NCBI GenBank assembly: GCA_963709425.1
Contig: CAVPWG010000001.1
Span: 62,001-126,000 of the forward strand
Source: JAICJC01 sp963709425
GTDB taxonomy: Bacteria; Actinomycetota; Thermoleophilia; Gaiellales; JAICJC01
Reading direction: 5' to 3'
Length of the DNA stretch: 64,000 bases
Both the position numbers and the translations under genes were made by a program. Positions 26,537 to 34,938 of this stretch are shown piece after piece; position 1 is the first letter of the stretch; each line of letters opens with the position of its first letter. Below the pieces are notes generated by a model. The model did not search any database and was not told the origin of the DNA. It saw only the letters and a list, made by a program, of their open reading frames with translations.

Positions 26537-27913
26537 TCAGGCGGCCGGCTCTTCCAGCTGGGCGGCGACTTCGGCGACGATGAACTCGCGGATGTCGTCC
26601 ACGCTGCCGGGATGCGAGAAGCCTGCGGCCTGCTTGTGGCCTCCGCCCGCGGACTTGCGGGCGATCTGCGACACGTCGATCAGGCCGCGCGAGCGCAGCG
26701 AGACCCGGTTGGGCGTGATGGTCCCGTCGGGGAGCGGCACCTGCTCGCGGATGAGGCCGGCGACCTGCACGCCCTCGACGGCCCGCAGGTGGTCGATCAA
26801 CCCCTCGGTGGTGGCCTCGTCGCCCTCGACGAGCGCCAGATCCTCGCGGGTGACGTGCGAGACGAGCAGGCGCCCCCCGTAGTAGGGAACCGTATGCTCG
26901 ATCACCCGCCCGAGGAGCTCCAGCTTGCCCAGCTGGACCGACTCGAACACGCGCTCGAAGACCTTGTGGACGTCCGTGCCGGCCTCGACCAGCCGAGCCG
27001 CGAGCCTGAGCGCCTCGGGGCTCGTCGTGCGGTACTGGAACCGGCCGGTATCGGTGACCAGGCCGACGTAGAGCGCCTCTGCGATCTGGGGCGTGATCTC
27101 GACGCCGAGGCCGTCGAAGATCCGCGCCAGGATCTCGGCCGTCGACGAGGCGTGGCCGTCGACGAGGTTGACGTCGCCGAAGCGGCTGTTGTCGTGGTGG
27201 TGGTCGACGTCGACCACGCGTGCGGCGCTCGACCGGAGCGCCTCGTGGATCTCGCCGAGCCGGCGCTCGTTGCCGCAGTCGAGGACGAGCAGTGTCCACC
27301 CTTCGATCTCGGCCGGGTCGATGTCGCGCTCCAGGCCGTCGGTGTCGAGAAAGCTGACCTCGTGCGGGATCGTCGACGCCGGCTCCAGGTACATGCGCAC
27401 GTGCTTTCCGAGCTGCCGCAGGCCGGCCGCGGCGGCGGTCATCGAGCCGATCGCGTCGCCGTCGGGGTTCTCATGGGTCGCGATCAGGACGCCGTCGGCC
27501 GCAGCGAGGGCTGCGACCGCCGCTTGCACGTCGCTTTCGGGCGCGATGTCGGTCATTCGGGGCTCGGGCTCGACCGGTGCGGAAGGCTCCTGGGCAATGA
27601 TCTCGTTCAGCCGCATCGCCCGGTCGAGAGTCTCATCATAGTGGAAGGAAAGCTGCGGAGTGCGCTTCAGGTGAAGCTCCTTTGCAACACGGCCCTGGAG
27701 GATGCCGTGGGCCCGATCGAGCGCCCGCAGGCCTGCCCTGCGGCGTTTCTGCGTGCCGAGGATGCTCACGTAGACCTCGGCGTGCCCGAGGTCGGGCGAC
27801 GCCCTGACCGCGGTGACCGTCACGAAGCCGAGGCCGGGGTCGGCCAGGGTCTCGACACCGTCTGCGAGCACGCGCCGGAGCGCCTCGTTCACCTTGCGCA
27901 TGCGGTCGCTCAC
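26537..27913 (-). CDS. RbfA-NrnA fusion: ribosome-binding factor A joined to a DHH phosphoesterase
   Basis: One uninterrupted 458-codon frame. Residues 1-108 are RbfA (SDRMRKVNEALRRVL, HAEVYVSILGT, PQLSFHYDETLDRAMRLNEII), a 30S maturation factor. After an acidic/Pro linker (about 109-125), residues 126-458 are a DHH/DHHA1 oligoribonuclease/pAp phosphatase with THENPDGDAIGS, VDVDHHHDN and a C-terminal SAGGGHKQAAGF. The two are normally neighbouring genes. An internal ATG (27556) lacks a Shine-Dalgarno sequence, so separate translation is possible but not supported. The GTG at 27913 overlaps the ylxP stop as GTGA. Confidence 0.88.
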   Translation of the reverse strand: MSDRMRKVNEALRRVLADGVETLADPGLGFVTVTAVRASPDLGHAEVYVSILGTQKRRRAGLRALDRAHGILQGRVAKELHLKRTPQLSFHYDETLDRAMRLNEIIAQEPSAPVEPEPRMTDIAPESDVQAAVAALAAADGVLIATHENPDGDAIGSMTAAAAGLRQLGKHVRMYLEPASTIPHEVSFLDTDGLERDIDPAEIEGWTLLVLDCGNERRLGEIHEALRSSAARVVDVDHHHDNSRFGDVNLVDGHASSTAEILARIFDGLGVEITPQIAEALYVGLVTDTGRFQYRTTSPEALRLAARLVEAGTDVHKVFERVFESVQLGKLELLGRVIEHTVPYYGGRLLVSHVTREDLALVEGDEATTEGLIDHLRAVEGVQVAGLIREQVPLPDGTITPNRVSLRSRGLIDVSQIARKSAGGGHKQAAGFSHPGSVDDIREFIVAEVAAQLEEPAA

Positions 27914-28215
27914 CGCTCGTCCTCCGGGCTCATGACCGTGCGCGTGCAGGCGACGAGCTCGTACTCCTGCGCCGAGAGGTAGCGCTCGGCGTCCTCCAGC
28001 GCCTGCCGGGCGGCCGAGTGGTCGCGCCTGACCACGGCCATCGTGAGACGCGATCGCTGCCACAGGTCGTGCAGGTCGACCTCGGCCACCGACGCCCCGA
28101 ATCGGCGTTCGAGCTGCGCCTTGGTGTGCAGCAGGTGCCGGCGCTTGCCCTTGAGCGACGCCCCGTCGGGCATGTGCAGGTCAAACGTGAGGATGCCCAC
28201 GAACCCCGACGGCAT
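27910..28215 (-). CDS. ylxP: YlxP family protein (DUF503)
   Basis: 101-residue conserved protein of unknown biochemical role, always found between infB and rbfA in Gram-positive bacteria; a part in ribosome assembly is inferred from this context. Family pattern: FDLHMPDGASLKGKRRHL and ASVAEVDLHDLWQRSRLTMAVV. ATG 28215 was chosen over the longer frame because it directly precedes the conserved GILTFDL strand. Confidence 0.9.
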   Translation of the reverse strand: MPSGFVGILTFDLHMPDGASLKGKRRHLLHTKAQLERRFGASVAEVDLHDLWQRSRLTMAVVRRDHSAARQALEDAERYLSAQEYELVACTRTVMSPEDER

Positions 28216-28275
28216 CGACAAACCGTAGCGCGGCGCAGCAACGCGTCGACGACGACGGGCGCCGGCGCGCACACC

Positions 28276-30362
<2,087 letters not shown>

Positions 30363-30363
<1 letters not shown>

Positions 30364-30731
30364 TACGTCAGTCCTTCCACGCGGCCCTCCGGCCGCTCCA
30401 AGCGCACCTGCTCCGCCAGGTCGACGGGCAGCGTGAGCGCGCATTTTAGCCTTCTGGCGAGCGCGCCCCGCCGCCGGGCGTGACCGGCACATGCCGCGCT
30501 CGGACAGAGGTACACGCCTCGCCCCCCGAGGCGCCGTTCACGATCGATCACAACCACCCCACCCACCGCGCACAGCCGCACCAGGCGGGACTGCGGGCTG
30601 CGCCTGCCGCAGCCGGCGCACTGGCGGACGGGCGCGCGGCCGACTAGCGAGCCGCCTCCTCGGCCGTCGCCAGCTCCCGGTGGGCCGGGACCCCGCAGTA
30701 GCGGCTTCCGTCGAGCGCCTGGTTCGGGCAT
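30363..30731 (-). CDS. ylxR: YlxR family RNA-binding protein (DUF448), start uncertain
   Basis: Small nucleic-acid-binding protein coded between nusA and infB; recent work on homologues points to binding the RNase P RNA, but that role is not visible here. The domain is clear: VRQCAGCGRRSPQSRLVRL, then IDRERRLGGRGVYLCPSAACAGHA. No ATG, GTG or TTG lies close before the CxGC motif. The nearest in-frame start is ATG 30731, inside the nusA 3' end, giving 122 residues with about 30 odd Gly/Pro/Arg-rich residues in front. A rare start codon, long overlap or indel are all possible. Confidence 0.75.
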
Positions 30732-31930
30732 CGCTTGCCGGACGACGTCACGGCGACGCAGCGGCCGGGGAACTCGTCCTCGTCGGCGGCGTCCACGCCG
30801 GTGTAGGTCGAGTCGGCCTCCTCGGCGTAGTACTCGGTCTCGGACACGATGTCGATCCGCCACCCCGTGAGCCGGTGGGCGAGCCTCGCGTTCAGGCCCT
30901 CCTTGCCGATCGCGAGCGAGAGCTCGCCGTCGGGCACCACGACCGTCGCCTGGCGGTGCTCGTCGTCGACATACACCTCCCGCACCTTGGCCGGCGCGAG
31001 CGCCTTGGCCACGAAGCGGGCGGGCTCGTCGTTCCACGGGATGATGTCGATCTTCTCGCCGCGCAGCTCCGACACGACCATGCGCACGCGCGAGCCCCGC
31101 GGGCCGACGCACGCGCCGACCGGGTCGACGCCCTGGGTCTTCGACTCGACCGCGATCTTGGCCCGGTAGCCGGGCTCGCGGGCGACCGCGCGGATCTCGA
31201 CCAGGCCGTCGGCGATCTCGGGCACCTCGAGCTCGAAGAGCTGACGGATCAGCTCGTCGGAGCGCCGCGACAGCACAACCTGCGGGCCCTTGCCCTCGGC
31301 GCGGACCTCGATGATGACCGCCTTGATGCGGCTGCCCTGCTCGTAGCGCTCGCCCGGGACCTTCTCGGACCCCGGCAGGATGGCCTCCATCCGGCCGAGA
31401 TCGACGAACGCGTAGCGGTGGTCGTCCTGCTGGACGATCCCGGTGACGATCTCGCCGACGCGGTCGGCGTACTCGTCGTACATCATGGAGCGCTCGGCCT
31501 CGTTGATGCGCTGCCGGAGCACCTGCTTGGCCGTCTGGCCGGCGATACGGCTGAAATTCTCGGGCGTGACGTCGACGAGGACGTCGTCCTCGAACCACTC
31601 CCACTCGATCTCGGGCTCCGGCTCGGGCTCTTCGTCGACCGCCGGCTCGTCCGTCGCGGACACGACCTCGGCCTCGTCCGGGGGCGCCTCCGCCAGGATC
31701 TGGTGGTGCGGATGGGCCTCGAGATAGAGCTCCCACGCCTGCGGCGTCACGGACCAGGCGGTGAAGTCGAGCGTCTCGCGGTCGAGGTCGACCCGGACGG
31801 GATGGCGCGCGTCGGGCATCTTGCGGTAGGCGGCGAGGAGCGCGTCTTCGATGGCCGCGAGCAGCGTCCCGGGCTCGATGCCCTTCTCCTTCTCGACGAG
31901 CCTCACGCCTTCAAGGATCTCCTTGCTCAC
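30644..31930 (-). CDS. nusA: Transcription termination/antitermination factor NusA with zinc-knuckle-like tail
   Basis: Elongation factor that binds RNA polymerase and nascent RNA. In order: N-terminal domain starting SKEILEGVRLVEKEKG with an unusual very acidic insert (about 78-115), S1 (RVGEIVTGIVQQDDHRYAFVDLG), KH1 (VGACVGPRGSRVRMVV) and KH2 (ELSLAIGKEGLNARLAHRLTG). The last about 45 residues add a Cys/His cluster (CVAVTSSGKRC, SRYCGVPAH) not found in standard NusA. The GTG at 31930 has GGAGGAAGG upstream and overlaps the rimP stop as GTGA; 428 residues. Confidence 0.95.
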   Translation of the reverse strand: MSKEILEGVRLVEKEKGIEPGTLLAAIEDALLAAYRKMPDARHPVRVDLDRETLDFTAWSVTPQAWELYLEAHPHHQILAEAPPDEAEVVSATDEPAVDEEPEPEPEIEWEWFEDDVLVDVTPENFSRIAGQTAKQVLRQRINEAERSMMYDEYADRVGEIVTGIVQQDDHRYAFVDLGRMEAILPGSEKVPGERYEQGSRIKAVIIEVRAEGKGPQVVLSRRSDELIRQLFELEVPEIADGLVEIRAVAREPGYRAKIAVESKTQGVDPVGACVGPRGSRVRMVVSELRGEKIDIIPWNDEPARFVAKALAPAKVREVYVDDEHRQATVVVPDGELSLAIGKEGLNARLAHRLTGWRIDIVSETEYYAEEADSTYTGVDAADEDEFPGRCVAVTSSGKRCPNQALDGSRYCGVPAHRELATAEEAAR

Positions 31931-32370
31931 GGCCTTCCTCCTGCTGGCTCGTAGACCACGTGGCTGCGCCGGATGTCGGCGTAGCGGATCTCGACGGCCT
32001 GGCCGTCCTGATCGATCACGATTCCGTCGTCGTCCGCCGATCGCAGCGCCCCGTCGAACCGGCGGCGGCCGTCGATGGGTGCGTCGGTGCGCACGGCCAC
32101 CCGCTCGCCGACGGCGCGGCGGTAGTGGTCGGGCTTCACGAGGGGCCGGTCGAGCCCCGGCGACGACACCTCGAGGGCATACTGCTCCCGGAGCGACGTG
32201 AGCTCGCGGGTGACGCGCTCGCAGAGCTCGAGGTCGACGCCCCCCGGACGGTCGATCACGACTCGCAGCTGACCGGGCGACGGACGCTCTGCGAGCACGA
32301 CTTCGACGTCCGGCACGCGGGTTGCCAGAGTCGATTCGATCTCGTGCTGAATGCGAGTTCCATGGTTCAT
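31927..32370 (-). CDS. rimP: Ribosome maturation factor RimP
   Basis: 30S assembly factor, first gene of the nusA operon. Family motifs: VDLELCERVTRELTSL and YALEVSSPGLDRPLVKPDHYRRAVGERVAV. ATG 32370 (MNHGTRI) gives 147 residues. A GTG at 32403 in the same frame would put the terminator-like hairpin (32379-32405) inside the coding region, which is less likely. No clear Shine-Dalgarno sequence precedes the ATG. Confidence 0.92.
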   Translation of the reverse strand: MNHGTRIQHEIESTLATRVPDVEVVLAERPSPGQLRVVIDRPGGVDLELCERVTRELTSLREQYALEVSSPGLDRPLVKPDHYRRAVGERVAVRTDAPIDGRRRFDGALRSADDDGIVIDQDGQAVEIRYADIRRSHVVYEPAGGRP

Positions 32371-32378
32371 TGGAGGCG

Positions 32379-32405
32379 AAAAAAGAGGCGGGTTCGCACC
32401 CACCT
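32379..32405 (-). terminator. Intrinsic terminator in the rimP-nusA leader (probable attenuator)
   Basis: Read on the minus strand, AGGTGGGT and ACCCGCCT pair over 8 bp (one G-U) around a GNRA-type loop GCGA, followed by C and six T residues. It lies between the predicted promoter and the rimP ATG, 9 bases before the start codon, so it would stop transcription of the entire nusA-infB operon unless read through. NusA is known to control its own operon through a leader terminator in Bacillus subtilis. Confidence 0.75.
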
Positions 32406-32439
32406 CGACGACCAGCGTTGACGTCTCGATCTGGGCAGA

Positions 32440-32469
32440 AGTCTAGCAGCGGATCCCGCATGGTGAGAA
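32440..32469 (-). promoter_or_regulatory. Predicted promoter of the rimP-nusA-infB operon
   Basis: Read on the minus strand, TTCTCA (32464-32469) and TAGACT (32440-32445) are 18 bases apart. Start near 32433 would give a leader of about 63 bases that contains the attenuator hairpin. Both hexamers match consensus at four of six positions. Confidence 0.4.
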
Positions 32470-32480
32470 ACTCCGGAGCC

Positions 32481-32921
32481 GTGCGCGCGCTCGTCCAGCG
32501 AGTCTCCGAGGCGTCGGTCGAGGTGGCCGGCGACACCGTCGCGGAGATCGCCGGCGGCCTGCTCGTGCTGGTCGCCGCCGGGGCAGGCGACACGGCTGCC
32601 GATGCCGTCTGGATGGCCGGCAAGGTGGCGAGGCTGCGGGTGCTGCCCGACGACGACGGCCGGATGAATCGATCGGTGCTCGACACCGGCGGCGCCGTCC
32701 TCGCCGTCTCGCAGTTCACGCTCTACGGCGACGTGTCGCGCGGCAACCGGCCCGGGTTCACGGGCGCCGCGCCACCGGACGACGCCGACGCCCTCGTCGA
32801 GGCGTTCGCCGCCGCCCTCTGCGAGCTGGGGGTGCCGGTCGAGCAGGGGGTGTTCGGCGCACATATGCGCGTCGCGCTCGTGAACGACGGGCCCGTGACG
32901 ATCTGGCTGGAGAGTTCCTAG
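32481..32921 (+). CDS. dtd: D-aminoacyl-tRNA deacylase
   Basis: Removes D-amino acids mischarged on tRNA. The family hallmarks are present: RALVQRVSEASVEV at the N-terminus, the active-site LAVSQFTLYGDVSRGNRPGF and the Gly-cisPro-type C-terminal segment GVFGAHMRVALVNDGPVTIWL. The frame opens at ATG 32460, but the GTG at 32481 gives the standard start (146 residues). Divergent from the rimP-nusA operon; its stop overlaps that of the convergent Usp gene in a shared CTAG. Confidence 0.95.
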   Translation: MRALVQRVSEASVEVAGDTVAEIAGGLLVLVAAGAGDTAADAVWMAGKVARLRVLPDDDGRMNRSVLDTGGAVLAVSQFTLYGDVSRGNRPGFTGAAPPDDADALVEAFAAALCELGVPVEQGVFGAHMRVALVNDGPVTIWLESS

Positions 32922-33286
32922 GCGGCGGCCGGCACGGCCACGACCGGGCACGGGGCGGCCCGCAGAAGCAGACGCGTGAGACCGGCGACGGGCGTGTCCT
33001 CGACCTGCGGCGGCCGACCGGTGGCGACCACGATCAGCCCGCCACCGCGCCGGCGGGCCACCTCGGCCACGACGTCGGCGGCATCGGACGGCGCCCCTGC
33101 GTGCGTCTCGAGCTCTGCGGCGATCCCTTCCTCGCGGAGTGCTGCGACGAGCGCGTGGAGCGCGGAGGTCGCCTCGCCGACCTGTACGAGCACGACGCTT
33201 GCGCCGTGGCGGCGGGCCGTCTCGCGGACGATCGGAAGGGCGCGATCTGCGACGGCGCCGTCGAGGGTCAGGATCACGCTTCGCAT
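32918..33286 (-). CDS. UspA-like universal stress protein domain
   Basis: 122-residue alpha/beta protein: SVILTLDGAVADRALPIVRETARRHGASVVLV at the start and a C-terminal GLTRLLLRAAPCPVVAVPA like the UspA end. The ATP-binding G-2x-G-9x-G-S/T pattern is only partly recognisable (ATGRPPQV...AGLTRLLL), so nucleotide binding is uncertain. The ATG at 33286 has GAGG five bases upstream. Monocistronic. Confidence 0.75.
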   Translation of the reverse strand: MRSVILTLDGAVADRALPIVRETARRHGASVVLVQVGEATSALHALVAALREEGIAAELETHAGAPSDAADVVAEVARRRGGGLIVVATGRPPQVEDTPVAGLTRLLLRAAPCPVVAVPAAA

Positions 33287-33344
33287 CACGCCTCACGATA
33301 AAGCCATGATCTCGGCATTTCGAGTATTCGACAGCGGTGCTTGA

Positions 33345-33350
33345 TAGGCT
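33345..33350 (+). promoter_or_regulatory. Possible -10 element for the KaiC-like/XRE/cupin gene
   Basis: TAGGCT (TANNNT type) ends 11 bases before ATG 33362, implying a leader of only a few bases. No convincing -35 was found. Confidence 0.3.
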
Positions 33351-33361
33351 CACGGTTGGCG

Positions 33362-34495
33362 ATGCCGCAAGCAGGGCTTCACACGTCCGGGCCGAGCACC
33401 GGCGTCCCCGACCTCGACGAGGCGCTCGACGGCCTGTACTGGGGCGACAACGTCGTCTGGCAGTCCGACGGCGACGACGCCTCGCCGTTTGTCGACGCCA
33501 TCGTCGGCGAGGCGGCGACCTACGACTATGCAGCACACGTCCGGTTGGGCGGCGCCGCGGTCACCGGGCTCGCGGTGATCGACGCCTCCGCCGCGGGGCC
33601 GCTCGAACGTCCCGCCCCGCTCCTCGACGCGGTACGCAGGTCGTGCCGGCCCGACCGCCGCAACCTGCTCGTGTTCGACTCGCTCGACGCGATGGCCGAC
33701 CGGTGGGGCGTCGACGGCGCCCGCCGCTTCTTCGTGAATTGCTGCCCGATGCTGCTCGAGGTCGGCGCGATCGCCTACTGGTCGCTGTCCCAGGGCGAGC
33801 GCCTGGAACCGGTGCGGCGGGCGGTCGAGGACGTGACGCAGTGCATCATCGTCGTCCGCGACGGCCGGCTTCGGATCGCCAAGGCCGAGGGTCGTCCGGT
33901 CGGCGTGCAGGGCAGCGTCTACCGCTGCCGGGTCGGGAAGGGCGGCCGGCCGGCGCTGGAGCGGGCACCCGCCGCGGCGCGGCTGGGGACGGCGCTTCGG
34001 GCCGTCCGCCTCCAGCGCGGGCTGTCGCAGGCTGACCTGGCCCGCCTGGCTGGCGTCTCGGCGAGCGCGATCTCGCAGGCGGAGCGCGGGCAGCGCGGCC
34101 TCTCCCTCGAGACCCTGCTCGAGCTCACGGGCGGTCTCGGGATCACCGTCGACGAGCTGCTCCGTGGCGAGGTCGCGCCCGGATACCGCCTCGGCCGGCG
34201 CGACGACCCGGCCGCGCAGCCCACCGGAATGCCGATCCCGCTCCTCGACGACCCCGAGACGGGCATGCGCGTCTACCTGGTTCGGCTGGCGCCCGGTGCC
34301 GACGCATCGCCGCAGGTGCCGCACAAGGGCGTCGAGGTCGTGGCGGTGATCGGCGGCCTGGTGCAGGTCATGACCACCGCGGGGCGCCCGGTGCTCCGCC
34401 AGGGCGAAGCGCTCCTCGCGGACCGCTCCGGCATCTCGGGCTGGCGCAACATCGGCCAGCGCCCGGCCGCCCTCTTCTGGGTCATCCGCGACTGA
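33362..34495 (+). CDS. KaiC-like/XRE/cupin three-domain regulator
   Basis: 377 residues in three parts. Residues 1-190 look like a KaiC/RecA-type domain: STGVPDLDEALDGLYWGDNVVW, then LLVFDSLDAM as Walker B and VGAIAYWSLSQ. The P-loop is lost (SDGDDASPF where GxxGxGKT is expected). Residues about 205-262 are an XRE helix-turn-helix (LQRGLSQADLARLAGVSASAISQAERG). Residues about 290-377 form a cupin (PHKGVEVVAVIGG, VLRQGEALLADR). HTH-cupin proteins are ligand-sensing regulators; the added ATPase-like part is unusual. ATG 33362 was preferred to TTG 33341. Confidence 0.75.
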   Translation: MPQAGLHTSGPSTGVPDLDEALDGLYWGDNVVWQSDGDDASPFVDAIVGEAATYDYAAHVRLGGAAVTGLAVIDASAAGPLERPAPLLDAVRRSCRPDRRNLLVFDSLDAMADRWGVDGARRFFVNCCPMLLEVGAIAYWSLSQGERLEPVRRAVEDVTQCIIVVRDGRLRIAKAEGRPVGVQGSVYRCRVGKGGRPALERAPAAARLGTALRAVRLQRGLSQADLARLAGVSASAISQAERGQRGLSLETLLELTGGLGITVDELLRGEVAPGYRLGRRDDPAAQPTGMPIPLLDDPETGMRVYLVRLAPGADASPQVPHKGVEVVAVIGGLVQVMTTAGRPVLRQGEALLADRSGISGWRNIGQRPAALFWVIRD

Positions 34496-34528
34496 CTGAA
34501 AAACTGGTGCCTGGCACCGATTTTTCAG
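34496..34528. terminator. Bidirectional intrinsic terminator
   Basis: CTGAAAAA ... TTTTTCAG arms flank a GGTGCC-T-GGCACC core (34506-34518), giving a hairpin with an A tract on one side and a T tract on the other. It lies between two convergent genes (regulator and TPR protein) and can end transcription from both sides. The core is also a perfect odd palindrome like that at 20815. Confidence 0.8.
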
Positions 34529-34533
34529 CCTCG

Positions 34534-34890
34534 CTATTGCAGTGAGGCGAGCGCTTCCTGGTAGTAGGTCACCTCGGGACGGAGCCAGGCCGCCATCTTG
34601 TAGTGGCCGGCAGCCTTCGAGGGCTCGCCCATCCGAACCAGGCAGCGGCCGAGGCAGTAGTGGGCGTAGTGGTTCGCGGGGGCGGATTCCAGGATGTGCT
34701 CGAACTCGGCGGCGGCCTCGGAGTAGCGGTGCAGCCGCAGGTAGGCCACGCCGAGCGCCTCCCGGATCGAGGCCTTGTCGGGCTCGCGCCGCTTGGCCTT
34801 CTCGAGCGAGACGGTCGCCTGCGCGTTGTCGCCGGCCTGCATATGGGCCAGTCCGCGCTGGAAGAGGGAGTAGGTGTCCTCGCCGTCCAT
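34534..34890 (-). CDS. TPR-repeat protein
   Basis: 118-residue protein with three tetratricopeptide repeats, e.g. YSLFQRGLAHMQAGDNAQATVSLEKAKRREP, REALGVAYLRLHRYSEAAAEFEHILESAP and YAHYCLGRCLVRMGEPSKAAGHYKMA. No signal peptide or TM segment, so probably a cytoplasmic adaptor. Last gene after the moxR-DUF58-transglutaminase cluster; gap to the transglutaminase 48 bases. Confidence 0.85.
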   Translation of the reverse strand: MDGEDTYSLFQRGLAHMQAGDNAQATVSLEKAKRREPDKASIREALGVAYLRLHRYSEAAAEFEHILESAPANHYAHYCLGRCLVRMGEPSKAAGHYKMAAWLRPEVTYYQEALASLQ

Positions 34891-34938
34891 TGTCGAATCA
34901 TCGGCCCGCTGCCCCCGGCGATGAGCCGATCCCCGCGC

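Noticed and set aside
32418..32447. dtd promoter TTGACG-18-TCTAGC
   Set aside because: The -10 matches consensus at only three positions, and the same bases serve a better minus-strand -10.
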